A DNA stretch of 64,000 bases from Pontibacter arcticus (lineage in GTDB: Bacteria; Bacteroidota; Bacteroidia; Cytophagales; Hymenobacteraceae): positions 498,501-562,500 of the forward strand of contig NZ_QMDV01000003.1 in the NCBI RefSeq assembly GCF_003284895.1, given 5' to 3'. This document shows, piece after piece, positions 25,161 through 34,257 of the stretch; within the stretch, counting starts at the first letter, position 1, and every line of letters begins with the position of its first letter. The notes under the pieces were generated by a model. The model made no database searches, had not been told where the DNA came from, and saw only the letters and a list, made by a program, of their open reading frames with translations. The position numbers were made by a program, and so were the translations under genes.

Positions 25161-27713
25161 ATGATACACACCCTGAAGCGCTCGGTCGCTTTTATACTTG
25201 TGATGCTTTGCATACAGGTTTCCTGGGCACAACAGCAATTACAGACACCCGCTCAGTTTCTGGGTTATGAATTAGGCGAAGAATTTACACCGCACAGCCG
25301 CCTGCTCGATTATGTGCAGCACGTAGCCACGCAGATGCCCGGCAAAGTAAAACTGCAGCAGTACGGCAAAACCTACGAAGGCAGGCCGCTGATGCTGGCG
25401 TATGTGGCCTCCGAAGAAAACCTGCCGCGCCTGGAGCAGATCCGGGAAAATAACCTGAAACAAGCCAGCATTCAGAACGGGCAAATACAAGGAAACCAGC
25501 CTGTCATTACCTGGATGAGCTATAACGTGCACGGCAACGAATCGGTTAGTTCTGAATCGGTGATGCAGGTGTTGTATGATTTGGTTGATCCGAAGAATAC
25601 CCAGAGCCAGGAGTGGCTGAAAAATACCGTTGTACTGCTGGACCCCTGCGTGAACCCGGACGGGCGCGAGCGTTATGTGCAGTGGTACAAGCAGGCATCC
25701 AACCGGGGCGGCAATGCCTCGCCGTTTGCCTGGGAGCATTACGAGCCTTGGCCAGGCGGCAGGCCAAACCATTATTACTTCGACCTGAACCGCGACTGGG
25801 CCTGGCAAACACAAGTAGAATCAAAACAACGCCTGGCCGTTTACAACAACTGGTTGCCGCAGGTGCACGCCGATTTCCATGAGATGGGAGTGGATGCTCC
25901 GTATTATTTTTCGCCTGCAGCCAAGCCGTTCCACGAAAGTATAACGCCGTTCCAGCGCCAGTTCCAGAATACCATCGGCGATTATAACCGTTCTTACTTC
26001 GATAAAAATAACTGGCTGTATTTTACCCGCGAGAGCTTCGATCTGTTTTACCCGAGTTACGGCGATACCTGGCCAACCTTTAACGGTGCCATCGGCATGA
26101 CCTACGAACAAGGCGGATCAGGCCGGGCCGGACTGGCTTATGCCAAATCAGATGGCGATACGTTAACATTAACCGACCGTATTGCCCACCACGTAGCCGC
26201 CAGCAAAGCCACCATCCAGGCCTCCTCTGAAAAAGCAGATCAGCTGAAAACAGAATTCCGGAAGTACTACGATAACAACCTCAAAAAACCGGGCGGCGAC
26301 TACAAAGCGTTCGTTATTAAAGCAACACCTGCCACTACCGGCAATGTAAAAGCCCTGACCGAATACCTCAGCAAACAAGGCATTAAATACGGCTATGCGG
26401 GCAAACGCACCTCAGCACGCGGCTTTAACTACGCAACCGGCAAAAACGGAAGTATAAAAGTAGAGCCAAACGATGTCGTGATCAGTATGTACCAGCCAAA
26501 ATCGACGTTGGTGAAAGTGTTGTTCGAGCCGAAATCGGCGCTGGAAGATTCGCTGACTTACGATATTACTTCCTGGGCGATGCCGTATGCGTTTGGCCTG
26601 GAAGCATACGCCTTAACGTCACGCATGGAGCCCGGCAGCGAACAACCTGCTGCAACCACCTCCAAAAGTATAACCACCGAGCGCCCGTATGCTTACCTGT
26701 CGCGCTGGAACAGTTTGTCTGACCTTACTTTTTTAACGGAGCTAATGCAGCAGAATATAAAAGTGCGCATGGCTGAAAATCCTTTTGAAACAGATGGACA
26801 AACCTACGAGGCCGGCACATTGATCATTACCCGAACCGGCAACGAAAAACTAGGCGCTAAACTGGACGAAATGGTGCGTGCTGCTGCGCAGAAACACAAC
26901 GTAGAACTGGCAGCAACCACGACAGGTTTTGTAACCAGCGGCAACGACCTGGGCTCGGGTAGCGTGCGTTACCTCAAAATGCCGAAAGTAGCGTTACTGG
27001 CCGGCGAAGGAATCTCATCTAACGCCTTCGGGGAAGTATGGCATTACTTCGAGCAGCAGATAAATTACCCGGTTACGGTACTTAACACATCCTATTTCAG
27101 TACGGTACCACTTACCGAATTTGATGTACTTATACTTCCGTCTGGTTCTTATGGCCGCGTGTTAAACGACGATATGCTGGAGAAAGTAAAAACCTGGGTA
27201 CGCGCGGGTGGCAAACTGATCGCGATGGAAAGTGCGGCGGCTTTTCTGGCCGGTAAAAAAGATTTCAACCTGAAACGTAAAGGAGAGGAAGCCCCGGCAA
27301 CCAGCAAAAAAGAAGAAAAAGAGAATATGTACGATTACCTGAAAGCCTACGGCGACCGCGAGCGCGATGTCCTGCACGGCGAAGTACAGGGCAGTATTTT
27401 CAAGGTTAACCTGGACCGCACCCACCCGCTGGCTTTTGGCTACGGCGATACCTATTATGCCTTGGTGCGATCTTCCAATACATTTGATTTTATGAAGGAA
27501 GGCTGGAACGTAGGTGTGCTTAAAAAGGATAACTATACGTCGGGTTTTGTAGGCCAGCGCGTCCGCGAGAAACTGCAGGATGCTTTAATTCTGGGATCGC
27601 AGGAACTTGGCCGCGGCCAGGTGGTGTACATGGCTGATAACCCGCTTTTCAGAGGCTTCTGGCACAGCGGCAAACTGCTGTTCGGAAACGCCGTTTTTCT
27701 GGTCGGGCAGTAA
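25161..27713 (+). CDS. Large secreted M14-family zinc carboxypeptidase with C-terminal GATase-like domain
   Basis: 850 residues. Signal peptide MIHTLKRSVAFILVMLCIQVSWA. The N-terminal 370 residues are an M14 domain: YEGRPLMLAYVAS, then YNVHGNESVS (HxxE zinc ligands near residue 118), NPDGRERYV, DLNRDW and VHADFHEMG (third zinc ligand, near residue 238), with MTYEQGGSGRAG carrying the catalytic-type glutamate region. Residues about 600-850 (PKVALLAGEGISSNAFGEVW, FDVLILPSGSYG, GGKLIAMESAA) resemble a class I glutamine-amidotransferase-like domain, which is usual for this Bacteroidota family and probably structural. It should degrade peptides in the periplasm or outside. Confidence 0.92.
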   Translation: MIHTLKRSVAFILVMLCIQVSWAQQQLQTPAQFLGYELGEEFTPHSRLLDYVQHVATQMPGKVKLQQYGKTYEGRPLMLAYVASEENLPRLEQIRENNLKQASIQNGQIQGNQPVITWMSYNVHGNESVSSESVMQVLYDLVDPKNTQSQEWLKNTVVLLDPCVNPDGRERYVQWYKQASNRGGNASPFAWEHYEPWPGGRPNHYYFDLNRDWAWQTQVESKQRLAVYNNWLPQVHADFHEMGVDAPYYFSPAAKPFHESITPFQRQFQNTIGDYNRSYFDKNNWLYFTRESFDLFYPSYGDTWPTFNGAIGMTYEQGGSGRAGLAYAKSDGDTLTLTDRIAHHVAASKATIQASSEKADQLKTEFRKYYDNNLKKPGGDYKAFVIKATPATTGNVKALTEYLSKQGIKYGYAGKRTSARGFNYATGKNGSIKVEPNDVVISMYQPKSTLVKVLFEPKSALEDSLTYDITSWAMPYAFGLEAYALTSRMEPGSEQPAATTSKSITTERPYAYLSRWNSLSDLTFLTELMQQNIKVRMAENPFETDGQTYEAGTLIITRTGNEKLGAKLDEMVRAAAQKHNVELAATTTGFVTSGNDLGSGSVRYLKMPKVALLAGEGISSNAFGEVWHYFEQQINYPVTVLNTSYFSTVPLTEFDVLILPSGSYGRVLNDDMLEKVKTWVRAGGKLIAMESAAAFLAGKKDFNLKRKGEEAPATSKKEEKENMYDYLKAYGDRERDVLHGEVQGSIFKVNLDRTHPLAFGYGDTYYALVRSSNTFDFMKEGWNVGVLKKDNYTSGFVGQRVREKLQDALILGSQELGRGQVVYMADNPLFRGFWHSGKLLFGNAVFLVGQ

Positions 27714-27725
27714 AATTTATACTTT

Positions 27726-27766
27726 AAAAAGGCGCTTTCATACTTTGGTTTGGAAGCGCCTTTTTT
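27726..27766 (+). terminator. Terminator after the large M14 peptidase gene
   Basis: AAAAAGGCGCTT pairs with AAGCGCCTTTTTT; T run at the 3' side. Confidence 0.8.
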
Positions 27767-27860
27767 GTTTTTATTCAATAGATGGAGCAGGGTTTTTTTA
27801 AGTATAAATCTCTACCTTCATTTATAAGTTACCAAGTCTATACTTCAGAATTAAAGAGAA

Positions 27861-28034
27861 ATGCAAAACCGAAAACCGTACCGTATATTTCTGGCGCTGG
27901 CCTGCCTGGTGGTGGCTGGCATGAGTTTATACAAAATACTAGGAGGAGATTATACGTGGGTAGATGTGGTGCTGATGGTGGCCGGTCTTATTTTCGGGAT
28001 TTTATACTTTATCAGATTACGGAAGGAAGTATAA
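27861..28034 (+). CDS. Small membrane protein, 57 residues
   Basis: A short frame from ATG at 27861 to TAA at 28034. It encodes a basic N-terminus (MQNRKPYR), a hydrophobic helix IFLALACLVVAGMSLYKIL (residues 9-27), a short GGDYTW loop and a second helix VDVVLMVAGLIFGILYFI (36-53), ending RLRKEV: a two-helix hairpin with positive residues at both ends, which is the pattern of real small inner-membrane proteins. It is isolated between two terminators. No family recognised. Confidence 0.65.
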   Translation: MQNRKPYRIFLALACLVVAGMSLYKILGGDYTWVDVVLMVAGLIFGILYFIRLRKEV

Positions 28035-28060
28035 CGGAAACGGCAACTGGTTGTAACTAA

Positions 28061-28105
28061 AAAACCTGTTATCTTTTTTCTTTTCAGATAAAGATAACAG
28101 GTTTT
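28061..28105. terminator. Bidirectional terminator, 16-bp stem
   Basis: AAAACCTGTTATCTTT pairs with AAAGATAACAGGTTTT. It separates the small membrane-protein gene from the convergent priA gene. Confidence 0.8.
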
Positions 28106-28172
28106 CCAACTTTTAGCCTAAGTACCAATTATACGTAGGCGCAGGTTGTATTGTTATTTTTAGTATTGATCT

Positions 28173-30704
28173 TTAGGCCGGATCTACGTCCGTAACCACG
28201 CGGGTAGCTTTAAAGTCGGGCATCAGTTTCAGGTTAAAAATGGTCTGTGCAATTTGCCCTTTCGCCGATTTCAGGTTCATGTTTTCGCGCGGAAGCTTGA
28301 TGTGGATCTCCTGCAGAAACATATTCCTGATCCTGAAAATATAAGGTACTTCCGGCCCTAGAACCTGCTGTTTGCCAAGCCGGTCGGTCAGGTCTTTCGC
28401 CAGCACAATGGCGGCATTTTCGGCGGTACGTTCGTCGGCGTGTTTTACCGTTATCCGGATCATCCGCACAAATGGCGGGTAGCTAAAACGCAGGCGTTCC
28501 TCAATTTCGTGCTCGTACAAACCCAGGTAATCGTTGTGGATTACCTTCCGGAAAATAGGCTGCTGCGGGTCGCGGGTCTGGATAACCACACTGCCTGCCT
28601 TGCTTTTACGCCCCGCCCGTCCGCTTACCTGCACAAATAACTGGTACGCCCGCTCGTGCGCCCTGAAATCCGGGAAGTTGATGATCGTATCGGCATTCAG
28701 AATTCCAACTAAACTTACATTCTCGAAATCGAGGCCTTTGGTCACCATTTGCGTGCCTACCAGCACATTGGTTTTGCCGTTCTCAAAATCCGCGATGATC
28801 TGCTGGTAACTGTTCTTCTTTTTGGTGGTATCGAGATCCATGCGCTGCACTTCGGCGTTGGGTAGCAACAGCTTTAATTCGTCTTCTACCTTCTCCGTAC
28901 CAAAGCCCATACTTTTAAGGGTGGTGGCACCGCAGGCCGGGCAGTCGTGGGGCATCTGCTCGTGGTAGCCGCAATAGTGGCAGCGCAGCTCGTTGTTATA
29001 CTTGTGATAGGATAAACTAACGGCGCAATTCTTACATTTCGGAATCCAGGAGCATTCGTCGCAGCTTATAAAAGGCGCATAACCGCGGCGGTTCTGGAAA
29101 AGGATAACCTGTTCGTTTCGCTGCAAACGTTCTTCCATGGCCGTGAGCAGTTTGCCAGAAAAGTGGCTGTGCATGGTTTTGCGCAGTTGCTCTTCGCGGA
29201 TGTTTACCAGTTCGGTTTCCGGGAGTTGCGCTTCGCCGAACCGTTGGTGCATGTTTACCAGCCCCCAGCGGTTGGTTTGGCAATTATAATAGGTTTCGAT
29301 GGAAGGCGTGGCCGAGCCGAGCAGCGTTTTGGCGCTTTGCAAATGAGCCATCATCAAAGCAGTTTCGCGGGCATTGTAGCGTGGAGCTGGGTCGTATTGC
29401 TTGTAGCTGGGCTCGTGCTCTTCATCAATAATAACCAGCGACAGATCATGAAACGGCAGAAAAACCGCAGACCGTACGCCCACCACCACCTGGAACCTGC
29501 CCGCCAGAATTCCCTGCCATACTTCGGCGCGCTCGTTATCTGAGAACTTGGAATGATATACGCCCAGCTTATCACCAAACACTTTAATTAACCGGGTAAC
29601 GATCTGGGCAGTCAGCGCAATTTCGGGGAGCAAGTATAAAATTTGTCCGCCGCCTTCCAGCGCGTGTTTTATCAGGTCGATGTATACTTCGGTTTTGCCG
29701 CTGCCGGTTATGCCGTGTAGCAACACGGTATCTTTTTCCTTGAAAAGCCCCAGAATTTCGTCTTTCGCTTTGAGCTGGTATTCTGATAAAACCATCGGCA
29801 GTTGCTTCGGTTCGTTATCCAGCGGAAAGCGCGACACGATCTGATCGAACTGCTCGAGTACGCCTTTTTTTACCAGCGTATTGATAGACGAAGCCGACAA
29901 ATGCGAGTTAGTTGTCAGGGCACTTTTTTCGATGCCTTTGTAGTTCAGGTTGATGTCCTGGTGTACGGGTACTTTCTGGAGGTAACTGAGCAGTACATCA
30001 AGTTGTTTGGGCTGCGGCGCGAGCTGGTTAAATAGCTCTTCCAGCATCCCTTCTTCCTGCACAAAATGCTCCGTCAGCCGAATTTTTTTTACCACTTTGG
30101 GAGCAAACTTATCGCTGATCTGCTCAAAAATAATGATGGCCTCTTTCTGGATCAGCGACTTGATATACTTGTGGTAGCTTTTGCCTTGCAGTAAGGTGGC
30201 AATTTCGGTAAAGGTAAGCGCGGGATTGTTTTGCAGCGCGAAAATGATCTTTTCTTCCTGTGGGGCAAGTATAAGTTCGTCTTCTTCGGGGTTGTAATGC
30301 GGGTGAAGCTGTATGCGCGACTCGCTGCTCAGTTTAAGCGCGGAAGGCAAAGCAGCATTGATCACCTCGCCGAGCGTGCACATATAATAATCGGCAATCC
30401 ATTTAAAAAGCCGGAGCTGCGGCGCTGTTACAATCGGGGTATCATCGAGCACATCCAGAATATACTTGGCCTGGTAATCGGGAGGGGCATTTTCGTGAAT
30501 ATCAGCTACGATGCAGCTTAACACTTTTTTGGCGCCGAACTGCACAATTACCCGCACACCCACCAACACGTCGTCGTTCATCTCGAACGGAATGCGGTAA
30601 GTATACAACTTGGGCAAAGGCAGCGGCAGAATAACGTCCGCAAACAGCGTAACGCGCTCTGTAGCCGGCTCTGGCGGGTAATTAAAATTAAGCAGTTCTG
30701 ACAA
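28173..30704 (-). CDS. priA: Primosomal protein N' (replication restart helicase PriA)
   Basis: 843 residues. PriA reloads the replisome at stalled forks. The N-terminal fork-binding domain (LFADVILPLPLPKLYTYRIP), Walker A in LLHGITGSGKTEVY (near residue 345), DEEH box in IDEEHEPSYKQYD, the eight-cysteine zinc-binding insertion (CDECSWIPKCKNC and CHYCGY ... CPAC) and helicase motifs VGTQMVTKGLDF and QVSGRAGRKSKAG are all present. The start is a TTG at 30704: the upstream frame closes with TAA three codons earlier and the next ATG lies inside the fork-binding domain. An imperfect TACGACCTTTG upstream could supply the promoter. Confidence 0.96.
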   Translation of the reverse strand: MSELLNFNYPPEPATERVTLFADVILPLPLPKLYTYRIPFEMNDDVLVGVRVIVQFGAKKVLSCIVADIHENAPPDYQAKYILDVLDDTPIVTAPQLRLFKWIADYYMCTLGEVINAALPSALKLSSESRIQLHPHYNPEEDELILAPQEEKIIFALQNNPALTFTEIATLLQGKSYHKYIKSLIQKEAIIIFEQISDKFAPKVVKKIRLTEHFVQEEGMLEELFNQLAPQPKQLDVLLSYLQKVPVHQDINLNYKGIEKSALTTNSHLSASSINTLVKKGVLEQFDQIVSRFPLDNEPKQLPMVLSEYQLKAKDEILGLFKEKDTVLLHGITGSGKTEVYIDLIKHALEGGGQILYLLPEIALTAQIVTRLIKVFGDKLGVYHSKFSDNERAEVWQGILAGRFQVVVGVRSAVFLPFHDLSLVIIDEEHEPSYKQYDPAPRYNARETALMMAHLQSAKTLLGSATPSIETYYNCQTNRWGLVNMHQRFGEAQLPETELVNIREEQLRKTMHSHFSGKLLTAMEERLQRNEQVILFQNRRGYAPFISCDECSWIPKCKNCAVSLSYHKYNNELRCHYCGYHEQMPHDCPACGATTLKSMGFGTEKVEDELKLLLPNAEVQRMDLDTTKKKNSYQQIIADFENGKTNVLVGTQMVTKGLDFENVSLVGILNADTIINFPDFRAHERAYQLFVQVSGRAGRKSKAGSVVIQTRDPQQPIFRKVIHNDYLGLYEHEIEERLRFSYPPFVRMIRITVKHADERTAENAAIVLAKDLTDRLGKQQVLGPEVPYIFRIRNMFLQEIHIKLPRENMNLKSAKGQIAQTIFNLKLMPDFKATRVVTDVDPA

Positions 30705-30799
30705 GGGAATTTATACTTTAAACGAAAGTACAAAGGTCGTAAAAAATGCGGATTGTTTGCCAGCGAAGTAGAGAAGAGTTACCCGTGGAGGTTTATACT

Positions 30800-31243
30800 T
30801 TACCGGATAATATCCAACCGCATCTGGTACAGATCGAAGCCTTTTGCCCAGAAATCCTGCTCGGTTTTTTCTAAGGTAAAGCCCATTTTCTGATAGAATT
30901 TATAGACGTGCTGGCTGGTACGCACATAAAGTATGCGCACGGGTGTAGTGGTTCTAATGTGATTGATTCTGTATTGCGTGAGCGCTTTGCCAATGCCTTT
31001 CCCCTGAAAATCCGGGTGGATGATGTCCCAGGAAAGGCGCGCTTCGGTTTGGCCGGCAAAATAATTTAGGCCTCCGCACCCGATGATCTTCCCCTCAAGT
31101 TCAACTACAAAATAATCTTCCAGGTGCTCAGCAAGGTATAAAATGAAATCCTGCTTTTCAGAGGCAGCAAAGTATAAAGGCGTGTTAAGATCGAGCAGTT
31201 CGAGTAGCTGGGCTTTATCGGCAGGGGAGTAGTATCTGATCAT
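30800..31243 (-). CDS. GNAT family N-acetyltransferase
   Basis: 147 residues, a minimal GNAT domain. MIRYYSPADKAQLLELLDLN opens the fold, YFVVELEGKIIGCGGLNYF is the central strand pair, and DIIHPDFQGKGIGKALTQYRI holds the acetyl-CoA loop Q/R-x-x-G-x-G/A (QGKGIG). The C-terminal LYVRTSQHVYKFYQKMGF is the typical last strand-helix. The substrate is unknown. It is separated by 13 bases from the DUF5996 gene on the same strand, so the two are probably co-transcribed. Confidence 0.9.
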   Translation of the reverse strand: MIRYYSPADKAQLLELLDLNTPLYFAASEKQDFILYLAEHLEDYFVVELEGKIIGCGGLNYFAGQTEARLSWDIIHPDFQGKGIGKALTQYRINHIRTTTPVRILYVRTSQHVYKFYQKMGFTLEKTEQDFWAKGFDLYQMRLDIIR

Positions 31244-31256
31244 GTTGTACTAAAAA

Positions 31257-32174
31257 CTATTCAGCAACCGGCTGTTTTTCCAATGCTTTTCTGTCCCATT
31301 TCGCCAGGTTAGCAGCGGTTTCGTAGGTGCTTTGCAGGAAATCGGAAAGTATAGCTGTGGGGTTTTCTGAGTTCTGAACAGCCTCGTACGGAAGTATAAA
31401 CTCACCCAGCGCTGTGTGGTAATAAGCAGCTTCAGGTTTAACAGCAGCAGTTTTGTAGCCTTCCGGCTCGGGGTAAATATAGGTATAGAAAGCCGCAAAC
31501 GGCACCGCCTCGCTGCCCGGCCAAAAACCACAGCTGCATACTTCATGCGAGTAGGCTTCTTGGGCCACCCAATCCGGTAGGTTGGGTACGCCACCAGGGT
31601 GTGCCGGGGCGGTTTTACCAGAGAAGCGGGAAACGGCCAAATCAAAGCTTCCCCAGAAAAAATGTACCGGGCTGCATTTGCCTGTAAATTTAACCCTGAA
31701 TTGCTGCATAACATCTTGTGCCAGTAACAGGGCTTTGTGCAGGTTTTCCACCTGTTTTGGGTGGTACGTAGCATGGGTATAATCTTCCTCGAAAGGGATT
31801 GGATGCTCGAGTTCGTTTGGCATGGTGTTCAGGCTTACTTCAATTCCTAACTCCTGCAGGGCACTTATTACTTTGTGGTAAAAATCCGCCACGGCCATAC
31901 TTTCCAAGACAAAAGTGTGGCTCTTTCCTGTACTTGTGGTTATGTTCAACTGATGGCTTACCAAATCAAAATCTACCTGAAAATACCCTTTTCCTGCTGG
32001 CAAAGTAGATGTGGTAAGTCCGGTTGGCGTTACCAGCAAAGTTACGTGCCAGGAGTGGTTGAGCCAGGGTAATTTCGCAAGCTTTATTTTACCGATGATC
32101 TGCGTCCAGAGGTGCAGCGTTTCGTACGTTGCTTTTGCATCGGCGTAAGAAAGTGCGGGCCAGGTATTTTGCAT
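31257..32174 (-). CDS. DUF5996 family protein
   Basis: 305 residues, soluble. The opening WPALSYADAKATYETLHLWTQIIGKIKLAKLPWLNHSWHV, followed by LLVTPTGLTT, FQVDFDLVSHQL and PIPFEEDYTHATYHP, then VHFFWGSFDLAVSRFSG and SHEVCSCGFWPG, is the conserved backbone of DUF5996. The W-x-H-W-H and HEVxSxGFWPG segments are conserved in the family and could be ligand-binding, but no activity is known. Probably first gene of an operon with the acetyltransferase downstream. Confidence 0.9.
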   Translation of the reverse strand: MQNTWPALSYADAKATYETLHLWTQIIGKIKLAKLPWLNHSWHVTLLVTPTGLTTSTLPAGKGYFQVDFDLVSHQLNITTSTGKSHTFVLESMAVADFYHKVISALQELGIEVSLNTMPNELEHPIPFEEDYTHATYHPKQVENLHKALLLAQDVMQQFRVKFTGKCSPVHFFWGSFDLAVSRFSGKTAPAHPGGVPNLPDWVAQEAYSHEVCSCGFWPGSEAVPFAAFYTYIYPEPEGYKTAAVKPEAAYYHTALGEFILPYEAVQNSENPTAILSDFLQSTYETAANLAKWDRKALEKQPVAE

Positions 32175-32232
32175 AAGGTATGGTTAAAGGTATCCACTTC
32201 GCTTCACGAACTACAAGTAAAAATCCTGCTGT

Positions 32233-32814
32233 TTATACTTCCTTACAATAACCTGAAATGCAGAAACTGATCGGATAGATCATAATCGAACTTACGAACA
32301 TAACCAGTAGGGTGGTTATGATGATCATTCTGCTGCTTAGCTGCCTTTGCTTAACCACAGCATAGACCAGGTAAAAAAGTATGGCTGAAATGAGAAGGGG
32401 TAAGGTAAAAGTACCTAGCTGCAGCGATTGGCTTACACGCCCTTCATCGTTCAGGTTAATAAAGTTGAGCCCGGCCGCCATTACCCGCATATACAGGCAG
32501 GTTAACAAAAACGGAAAAAGTAGAAAAGCTTTACCTGACTTCAGGAGGTAGTAAATAATTACAGCCTGCAATAGCGTAACAAGCGGCCCTGCAATGGATA
32601 CCAGATTTGCATGAGAAGCGGCTCCATACTTACCAGCCAACGGGTAACTCGAGTTCAGCGTCATGGCCATGTTGTTGCCCAGAAGCTCGCCGGTTAGCCA
32701 ATGCGAAAACTCATGCAACAGCCAGGTAAAAGCTACCGCTAAAATTGTAAGTAGTATATAGTTTATACCTACCTGTTGTTGCAAATGCATATTCTTCAGC
32801 GTTGGGCTTTGCAT
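32233..32814 (-). CDS. Membrane protein with HExxH motif, M50-like
   Basis: 193 residues from the ATG at 32814; an ATG at 32790 is also plausible. About five hydrophobic segments. The first helix ends in WLLHEFSHWLTGELLG, giving HEFSH (HExxH zinc site) in a membrane helix, and a later GPLVTLLQ segment is reminiscent of the second site of M50 peptidases, though no clear aspartate motif is seen. It may be a site-2-protease-like or DUF3267-like protein; the function is unknown. The C-terminus holds two cysteines (FCISGYC) that may be periplasmic. Confidence 0.65.
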   Translation of the reverse strand: MQSPTLKNMHLQQQVGINYILLTILAVAFTWLLHEFSHWLTGELLGNNMAMTLNSSYPLAGKYGAASHANLVSIAGPLVTLLQAVIIYYLLKSGKAFLLFPFLLTCLYMRVMAAGLNFINLNDEGRVSQSLQLGTFTLPLLISAILFYLVYAVVKQRQLSSRMIIITTLLVMFVSSIMIYPISFCISGYCKEV

Positions 32815-32933
32815 GAGTTTAATAACGTATGGGTGAAGTATAAAGCAAGATCTGTTTTTTGTAAAAGGGGCTCTCAGAAACAACTACATTGACCTTACTG
32901 ATTAGTAACTGTCCAAAAAGGTTACACGCTATA

Positions 32934-33572
32934 CTATATTTCAACTTCAAAGATAAACTGGCCATCTTTTATGGTGCCAATTTTATTGCCACTGCAAGCG
33001 TACAAATTGCAATTCACAACAGCCCAAACTTTTATCATTCTAGTCTCCGGATCTATGGAAGTGTCATTTTTAAGTTCTTCTATTTTTATTACTTCAAATG
33101 AACTCCATTTCTGATTTCCATTTGCAGTTGAGAAACAATCATCTTTTGTATTGCCTTCAATTGTAAATCCTTCATAGATGGTATTCTCACTTGTTCTGAT
33201 TATTTTTTTTCCAATATCAAACAGGGCTTTTTTATTTTGAAATGTATCGTGAATAGAAAAAGCAGGAGAAGAAATTTTTAAAGAGGTTATCACATCTTTC
33301 TCCCATTTATTAGAAATATAAAAATTTCTTTGTTGAATGGATTTGTCATCTGTTACACACCAAAAGCTTCCACGGCCATATTGGATATCAGAATTATAAT
33401 TAGAACTTAGCCATTTTATATTTTGATTTAAAACCTGACCTTTAAACTGAATACTGGTATGCTCTTTTAATTTTGTAATGTCATACTTAACAGAAGGGTC
33501 TACCTTTTCCTGTTCACAGCTTATGTTCAGTAAAGCCGTAAGTGTTACTAAAAGAAGTAATAAGTTTTTCAT
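32934..33572 (-). CDS. Putative lipoprotein of unknown function (AT-rich)
   Basis: 212 residues. MKNLLLLLVTLTALLNISC is a lipoprotein signal peptide with the lipidated cysteine at 19. The mature protein is beta-rich and contains VVNCNLYACSGNKIGTIKDGQFIFEVEI at its end, with two cysteines; nothing matches a family I know. The gene is clearly AT-richer than its neighbours and lacks the AAGTATA word common around it, so acquisition is possible. I looked for integron-type sites at its ends and did not find them. Confidence 0.7.
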   Translation of the reverse strand: MKNLLLLLVTLTALLNISCEQEKVDPSVKYDITKLKEHTSIQFKGQVLNQNIKWLSSNYNSDIQYGRGSFWCVTDDKSIQQRNFYISNKWEKDVITSLKISSPAFSIHDTFQNKKALFDIGKKIIRTSENTIYEGFTIEGNTKDDCFSTANGNQKWSSFEVIKIEELKNDTSIDPETRMIKVWAVVNCNLYACSGNKIGTIKDGQFIFEVEI

Positions 33573-33655
33573 ATTCAGGGGTTTAAATTTAATTCGGATT
33601 ATATTAAAGTAGGCTTATTAATAATTATCGAAATAATTAGGTGTTTTAAGTTACA

Positions 33656-34081
33656 TCAATCCTGTTCGGCAATCTGCTTTACTATAGCAAGTGCTTTTGG
33701 TAATGTATCCTGAAAGTATTCTTTAAACTCTTCGGAGGTGTACATTTCGCAGCGCAGAGTTGTTATGCCGTTGTTTTCGGTTAAGAAGTAGCTTTCTGTG
33801 GCGCCTTTCCAATCCTGTACTTCTTCTACACTGTTTTTAATTTCGCCCTGGTGCTCAAAAATCATCTGCTCATTTGCTTTCATCTTTTTGATGGTGCCGA
33901 ACATGCCGTCTCCGCCCGGTGATAAAAAGCGTATTTTACTGCCTTCCTGCCAATCGCTTTCAGCGTAAGAACCTTCCGTGAACACAGCGGTCCATTTTCT
34001 GTAATTTTCGTCTTTCCACAAAGCCTCCCATACTTTTTCTTTGGGCGCGTTGATGTTGATAGCGAGCTGGAAAGTTTCCAT
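33656..34081 (-). CDS. SRPBCC (AHSA1/START-like) domain protein
   Basis: 141 residues forming one helix-grip domain. METFQLAININAPKEKVWEALWKDENYRKWTAVF is the canonical opening (I-x-A-P-x-x-V-W-x-A-L and the Y-x-x-W), LSPGGDGMFGTI and MIFEHQGEIKN follow the strand order, and GITTLRCEMYTSEEFKEYF precedes the long C-terminal helix. Members bind hydrophobic ligands or act as stress proteins; no specific role can be given. Confidence 0.9.
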   Translation of the reverse strand: METFQLAININAPKEKVWEALWKDENYRKWTAVFTEGSYAESDWQEGSKIRFLSPGGDGMFGTIKKMKANEQMIFEHQGEIKNSVEEVQDWKGATESYFLTENNGITTLRCEMYTSEEFKEYFQDTLPKALAIVKQIAEQD

Positions 34082-34257
34082 AGCGATAGCGATTTAAGAA
34101 GAAGATGATTGTCTTAAAAATCAGCAGTTTGCTGCGAGTAAAACGGTTAAAAGTTAAGCTAATTAAGGTAAAATTCCGGAAACATCTACTATGGGTTAAA
34201 TAAATTAATACAGAACTTTCGCTAAATAATTAAATTTAAAAGTATGCAAAGCTGCGT

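Noticed and set aside
32821..33655. Lipoprotein gene at 32934-33572 as an integron cassette
   Set aside because: It is AT-rich like the cassettes, but neither flank has paired RYYYAAC / GTTRRRY boxes with matching arms.
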